This document shows positions 13,430 through 16,241 of a stretch of DNA of 16,241 bases, one piece after another. The notes beneath the pieces are model-generated. The model was not told the DNA's origin and did not search any database. It saw only the letters and a list, made by a program, of their open reading frames with translations. The stretch spans positions 1-16,241 of the forward strand of contig CANQUO010000022.1 of NCBI GenBank assembly GCA_947627085.1, in the 5' to 3' direction. This stretch comes from an uncultured Oscillospiraceae bacterium. GTDB taxonomy: Bacteria; Bacillota; Clostridia; Oscillospirales; Oscillospiraceae. The translations under genes were made by a program, and so were the position numbers. Numbering within the stretch: the stretch's first letter is position 1; each line of letters opens with the position of its first letter.

Positions 13430-13457
13430 ATATATAGGCGGCGCGCCGCCGATATAT
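13430..13457. promoter_or_regulatory. 28-nt palindrome between divergent genes
   Basis: A perfect 14-nt core ggcggcgcgccgcc (13437-13450) is flanked by TA-rich arms that continue the symmetry to 13 of 14 pairs. It lies between the nucleotidase and LytTR regulator starts, so it may be an operator. The remainder of the 205-nt gap holds the shared motif and the LytTR gene promoter. Confidence 0.5.
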
Positions 13458-13502
13458 CCGTGTAAGCTCCGCCCAGGGCGCGAGCCGCCGGTCAATAGGC
13501 CG

Positions 13503-13531
13503 TTGCAAAAAGAAAGCTTTTGTTGTATAAT
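13503..13531 (+). promoter_or_regulatory. Sigma-A promoter of the LytTR regulator gene
   Basis: TTGCAA (13503-13508), a 17-nt spacer and TATAAT (13526-13531) predict a start near 13538. A gggaggg ribosome site follows, 6 nt before the ATG. Confidence 0.75.
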
Positions 13532-13575
13532 ATGGTATCATTGCTCCGGCGAAGTAACCGAAGGGAGGGATTTGG

Positions 13576-14289
13576 ATGTACCATCTGGCCGTTTGCGACG
13601 ACGAGCCCGGGGCCCTGGACGAGCTCTGCCGGCTGTGCGACGACGACCTGGACGCCCTTGGCGTGAGGCACCGGATAGTCCCCTTCCATTCCGCCGGCGA
13701 GCTCCTTGACGCCCTGAACTCCGGAGAGGGGCGGTTCGACATGTTCTGCCTCGACATATGTATGGACGGTATGACCGGCATGGACCTGGCTCGCGAGCTT
13801 CGCCGCCGGGACGAGCGGGCCAGCATCATCTTTGTGACCTGCACCGACGCCTTCCTGCGGGAAGGATACAGCGTCCGGGCCATGCAGTACCTGGGAAAAC
13901 CCGTGGACCGGGAGTCACTGATGGATGTCCTGCGGAACGATATACGCCTCAATCACGCGCCCAAGCTCGTGACGCTGCGCCGGGGCTCCCACACGGTGGC
14001 CATGCCCATAGCCGACATGCTCTATGTGGAGAGCCGGGATCACGGCGTGTACATACACACCTCCGGCGACGAGCGGTTCTTCTCCATGCCCCTCTCCGAG
14101 GCGGAAAAGCTCCTGCCGTCCGAGCACTTTTGCCGTTGCCATAACAGCTTTCTGGTCAATATGGCCGCCATCACCGAGATAGGCCGTCACTCCCTCACGC
14201 TCAAGGACGGCGGGACCATCCCCATCGGGCGGCGCTACTACGAGCAGACACAGCTTTGCCTCGTGCGCTACCTCAACGCCAACGCGTAA
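13576..14289 (+). CDS. LytTR-family response regulator
   Basis: This 237-aa transcription regulator is of the AgrA/LytR type. The receiver domain (about 3-120) has the acidic pair D8/D9, phospho-acceptor D60 in FCLDICMDG, T90 in FVTCTDAF and K108 in LGKPVD. A LytTR DNA-binding domain (about 130-233) shows LVTLRRGSHTVAMPIADMLYVE, cited by position (about 132-153), then the FCRCHNSFLVN segment. The kinase at 14301-16010 is the obvious partner but is encoded on the opposite strand, facing it, with only 11 nt between the stops. LytTR proteins bind paired direct repeats; a candidate pair lies at 16110-16138 upstream of the kinase gene. Confidence 0.95.
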   Translation: MYHLAVCDDEPGALDELCRLCDDDLDALGVRHRIVPFHSAGELLDALNSGEGRFDMFCLDICMDGMTGMDLARELRRRDERASIIFVTCTDAFLREGYSVRAMQYLGKPVDRESLMDVLRNDIRLNHAPKLVTLRRGSHTVAMPIADMLYVESRDHGVYIHTSGDERFFSMPLSEAEKLLPSEHFCRCHNSFLVNMAAITEIGRHSLTLKDGGTIPIGRRYYEQTQLCLVRYLNANA

Positions 14290-14300
14290 AATGAACAGTG

Positions 14301-16010
14301 TCACTCCGCGCCGGCCGTCGCCGGCGCTTTTTTTGGCGCCTTTTTCAGCTTCAGCGCCGTCTGCACCGTGAAAACTCCGCCGTCACAGCTCAGATCCAGC
14401 TTACTGCCGTACCTTCTGGCGATCTGCTCCATCTGCCTCAGACCCAGCCCGTGCCCCTCGCCGGGGGCTTTTGTGGTCTCCGGCATCCCGCCCTCCAGCT
14501 CCACATCGCCTTGACAGCTGTTGCGACAGCAGACGGCCAGGAAGCCCTGGTTTATCTTTACGGACAGGTCGATGAACCGCTTTTTCCCCTCCGGGACCTT
14601 TGACGCCGCCTCGATGGCGTTATCCAGCATGTTTATAAAGAAGCTGCACATATCCCCCTCGTCCATTCCCACCTGCTCCGGCAACGGCGCGCTGGCCCGG
14701 AATTCTATCCCCTCCCGGTCCGCCCGGACGGAGGCGTTCTGCAAAAGGGCGTTTATGATGAAGCACTCGGAGAAGATCGGAAGTCTCAGGCCGTCAACGG
14801 AGGAGTCCAGCTCCCTGAGCCGCTGGCCCAGCTTCTCCATCTCCCCCTGCTGATAGAGGAGGTTCAGGGTCGTTATCTGGTTTTTCCAGTCGTGCCGGAG
14901 CATGGCCGTCTCCGAAAAGCGCTGTTCTATGGCCCGGTAGCTGTCCGACAGCATGTTCTGGCGGACGGACATGGCCTGGGACTCACTGCGCTCGATAAAG
15001 CTCTGCTTGATCCGGCCATATACGGTGATGGCCCCGCACACTATGGTGAAATACGGCACTATAACGAGCAAGACCGTATCACCGTGGAGCATCAGCGTGA
15101 AATAGAACCTCATCTGCTCCGCCTTCGCGCTCCCGGCGGCCAAAAGGCACAGGTAGACGCCGGCCGCAAGCACCGCGGCGGTCAGCACTACTACGCCGAA
15201 GCTCTTCCAGAAGCCCTTCTGGCGGTTGAGGAAAAGATAGAGCACCGCCAGCGCCAGGACGGCAAATATGGGCCCGAAGTTGTTGTAAAACCCCAGAACC
15301 CTCTCCGGCAGGAAAAAGTACCCGAAGTTGTTCACGAGATACCAGGAGGACGTAAGTCCCGCCATGATCGACAGGACAAGGAGGCTCCAGTCGGGCTTTC
15401 CGGTGAAAAGGCTCGCCAGGAAAAGGAAGAACACCAGAAGGAAGATAGTGACGTATCCCCCCGCCGGGATGGCGTTACTGTTGCCGGCGGCGTACATGGA
15501 GCCGTAATTAGCCTTGAAATTTGTGTAGGCCATATAATAGTTGTAGAACTCGCCCATGTCCGCGCCAAGCGGCCGAATGACGGCGGATATCTCCGCGCCG
15601 GCCCACTCCGGGAGTATGGGGAATAATGTCTCGGCAAGCGCCAAGCTCAGCTGGTCATCGTGATTTGCTACCCGGAACGCCTCGTCCCCCTCGATATAAA
15701 ATATGAACTCCGAAGCGCACGGGGCGAGATATATATAGCCATCGTCGTAGAGCTCCGGGAGCTCGTCGGTCGTAGGCAGATGCCAGGTGAGCCTGAAGCT
15801 CTCCCCCTCCTGCCAGTCCCAGGGAATAAGCTCTATATCCGCCTCCACCTCACGGGCCGCGCCGCCGGCGCTTATTATCTCACACCGCTCGGGCTCCACG
15901 GCGCCCAGAGAAAAATCCGACGTCTCGAAAAAGTCCAAAGCAAGCTCCGTGGCGGTCACCACCGCCACGGCAAGAACTCCGCACAGTATGAGCTTTGTCC
16001 ATTTTCTCAT
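14301..16010 (-). CDS. GHKL-family sensor histidine kinase
   Basis: This 569-aa membrane kinase is of the LytS/AgrC class. An N-terminal anchor (about 5-25), an extracellular region (about 28-180) and about six further membrane segments (about 184-335) form a 7TMR-DISM-like sensor. A coiled helix leads to the phospho-acceptor H373 in LRHDWKNQ. The ATP-binding domain (about 450-555) has N-box NMLDNAIEA (N464) and G-box GEGHGLGL (517-524), all intact. The ligand is unknown; no AgrD-like peptide or AgrB gene is visible. The start is supported by gaggt 7 nt upstream. A promoter at 16058-16086 precedes it. It converges on the LytTR regulator gene. Confidence 0.93.
   Translation of the reverse strand: MRKWTKLILCGVLAVAVVTATELALDFFETSDFSLGAVEPERCEIISAGGAAREVEADIELIPWDWQEGESFRLTWHLPTTDELPELYDDGYIYLAPCASEFIFYIEGDEAFRVANHDDQLSLALAETLFPILPEWAGAEISAVIRPLGADMGEFYNYYMAYTNFKANYGSMYAAGNSNAIPAGGYVTIFLLVFFLFLASLFTGKPDWSLLVLSIMAGLTSSWYLVNNFGYFFLPERVLGFYNNFGPIFAVLALAVLYLFLNRQKGFWKSFGVVVLTAAVLAAGVYLCLLAAGSAKAEQMRFYFTLMLHGDTVLLVIVPYFTIVCGAITVYGRIKQSFIERSESQAMSVRQNMLSDSYRAIEQRFSETAMLRHDWKNQITTLNLLYQQGEMEKLGQRLRELDSSVDGLRLPIFSECFIINALLQNASVRADREGIEFRASAPLPEQVGMDEGDMCSFFINMLDNAIEAASKVPEGKKRFIDLSVKINQGFLAVCCRNSCQGDVELEGGMPETTKAPGEGHGLGLRQMEQIARRYGSKLDLSCDGGVFTVQTALKLKKAPKKAPATAGAE
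14308..14334 (+). terminator. Intrinsic terminator of the LytTR regulator gene, inside the kinase gene
   Basis: A perfect 8-bp stem gcgccggc/gccggcgc with loop cgtc is followed by seven T. It lies within the last ~11 codons of the convergent kinase gene, whose Ala/Pro/Lys tail is the reverse reading of the terminator. Confidence 0.88.
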
Positions 16011-16057
16011 GTTCCGTACCTCGCGGGCATCATTACGGGCATCATTCTACACATCGC

Positions 16058-16086
16058 ATTTTACTCAAATCCCCAATTTTTTTCAA
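16058..16086 (-). promoter_or_regulatory. Sigma-A promoter of the sensor kinase gene
   Basis: TTGAAA (16086-16081), a 17-nt spacer and TAAAAT (16063-16058) on the minus strand place the start near 16051, about 40 nt before the ATG. Confidence 0.7.
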
Positions 16087-16109
16087 GTGTCGACGGTGAT
16101 ATTTAACGC

Positions 16110-16138
16110 AAACGACACGTTTTTCCCCCTAAACGACA
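16110..16138. promoter_or_regulatory. Candidate LytTR-binding direct repeat
   Basis: The sequence aaacgaca occurs at 16110-16117 and 16131-16138, a period of 21 nt. LytTR regulators bind two imperfect 9-bp repeats 12-13 bp apart, giving the same period, and the minus-strand form tgtcgttt fits the GTT core of the known consensus in most positions. The pair lies upstream of the kinase -35 box and upstream of a rightward TATAAT. Confidence 0.5.
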
Positions 16139-16162
16139 AGTAAAAAATCGACAATTGCGTGA

Positions 16163-16168
16163 TATAAT
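16163..16168 (+). promoter_or_regulatory. Rightward -10 box at the window edge
   Basis: TATAAT (16163-16168) has no good -35 box at normal spacing, but the direct repeat at 16110-16138 lies at about -65 to -37 of its expected start, as for an activator-dependent promoter. An aaaaggag at 16183-16190 has no start codon at usable distance; gagga (16203-16207) precedes a GTG at 16214, but only nine codons are visible, so no gene is called. Confidence 0.45.
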
Positions 16169-16241
16169 ACTAATATCTATTTAAAAGGAGACACCGAGCG
16201 GCGAGGATTTTTCGTGTCAGGCAAGGAAGGCGCCGCAGGGA

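Noticed and set aside
16214..16241. Possible GTG-started coding region at the right edge
   Set aside because: gagga stands 6 nt before the GTG, but only nine codons are visible and the stretch could equally be a 5' leader; too little to call.

Overview
The window looks like a chromosomal segment of a GC-rich Clostridia bacterium, probably Oscillospiraceae-like. This is inferred from high-GC coding sequence with AGGAGG-type ribosome sites, a Firmicutes-style T-box leader on pheST, SLH-domain surface proteins, and RsbU/STAS/RsbW-type partner-switching genes.

Layout. (1) Positions 1-653 hold a tandemly duplicated cassette of about 300 nt. Each unit has a 31-codon hydrophobic ORF whose Shine-Dalgarno is locked in a hairpin, a 5'-3' complementarity, a strong terminator, and a perfect antisense sigma-A promoter built into that terminator. 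This is the architecture of a type I toxin-antitoxin pair, here of a family I do not recognise. (2) Positions 652-4455 (minus) carry pheT, pheS and a T-box leader with its promoter. (3) Positions 4517-5068 (plus) carry a small secreted/lipoprotein-like DUF4358-type gene. (4) Positions 5092-5351 hold the first copy of a four-hairpin intergenic element. (5) Positions 5398-10586 (minus) form a five-gene partner-switch operon: RsbW-like ATPase, STAS protein, DUF2156 transferase, membrane protein with a degenerate ATPase domain, and a Cache-HAMP-PP2C-ATPase phosphatase. (6) Positions 10759-10925 hold the second copy of the four-hairpin element; its stem sequences differ almost completely from the first copy but still pair, and its loops are conserved. 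(7) Positions 10896-13370 (minus) encode an SLH-anchored 5'-nucleotidase-family protein. (8) Positions 13503-16138 carry a LytTR response regulator (+) and a GHKL sensor kinase (-) facing each other, with a LytTR-like direct repeat upstream of the kinase. At the right edge a rightward transcript begins.

How the genes may work together. The partner-switch operon probably senses an extracellular ligand through the Cache domain, dephosphorylates the STAS protein, and opposes the RsbW-like kinase. No sigma factor is encoded nearby, so the output may be the membrane or transferase proteins themselves. The LytTR/GHKL pair is a separate two-component system. The most novel items are the duplicated toxin/antisense cassette abutting pheT and the covarying four-hairpin element. 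Both are supported here by sequence pattern only; expression and conservation are untested.
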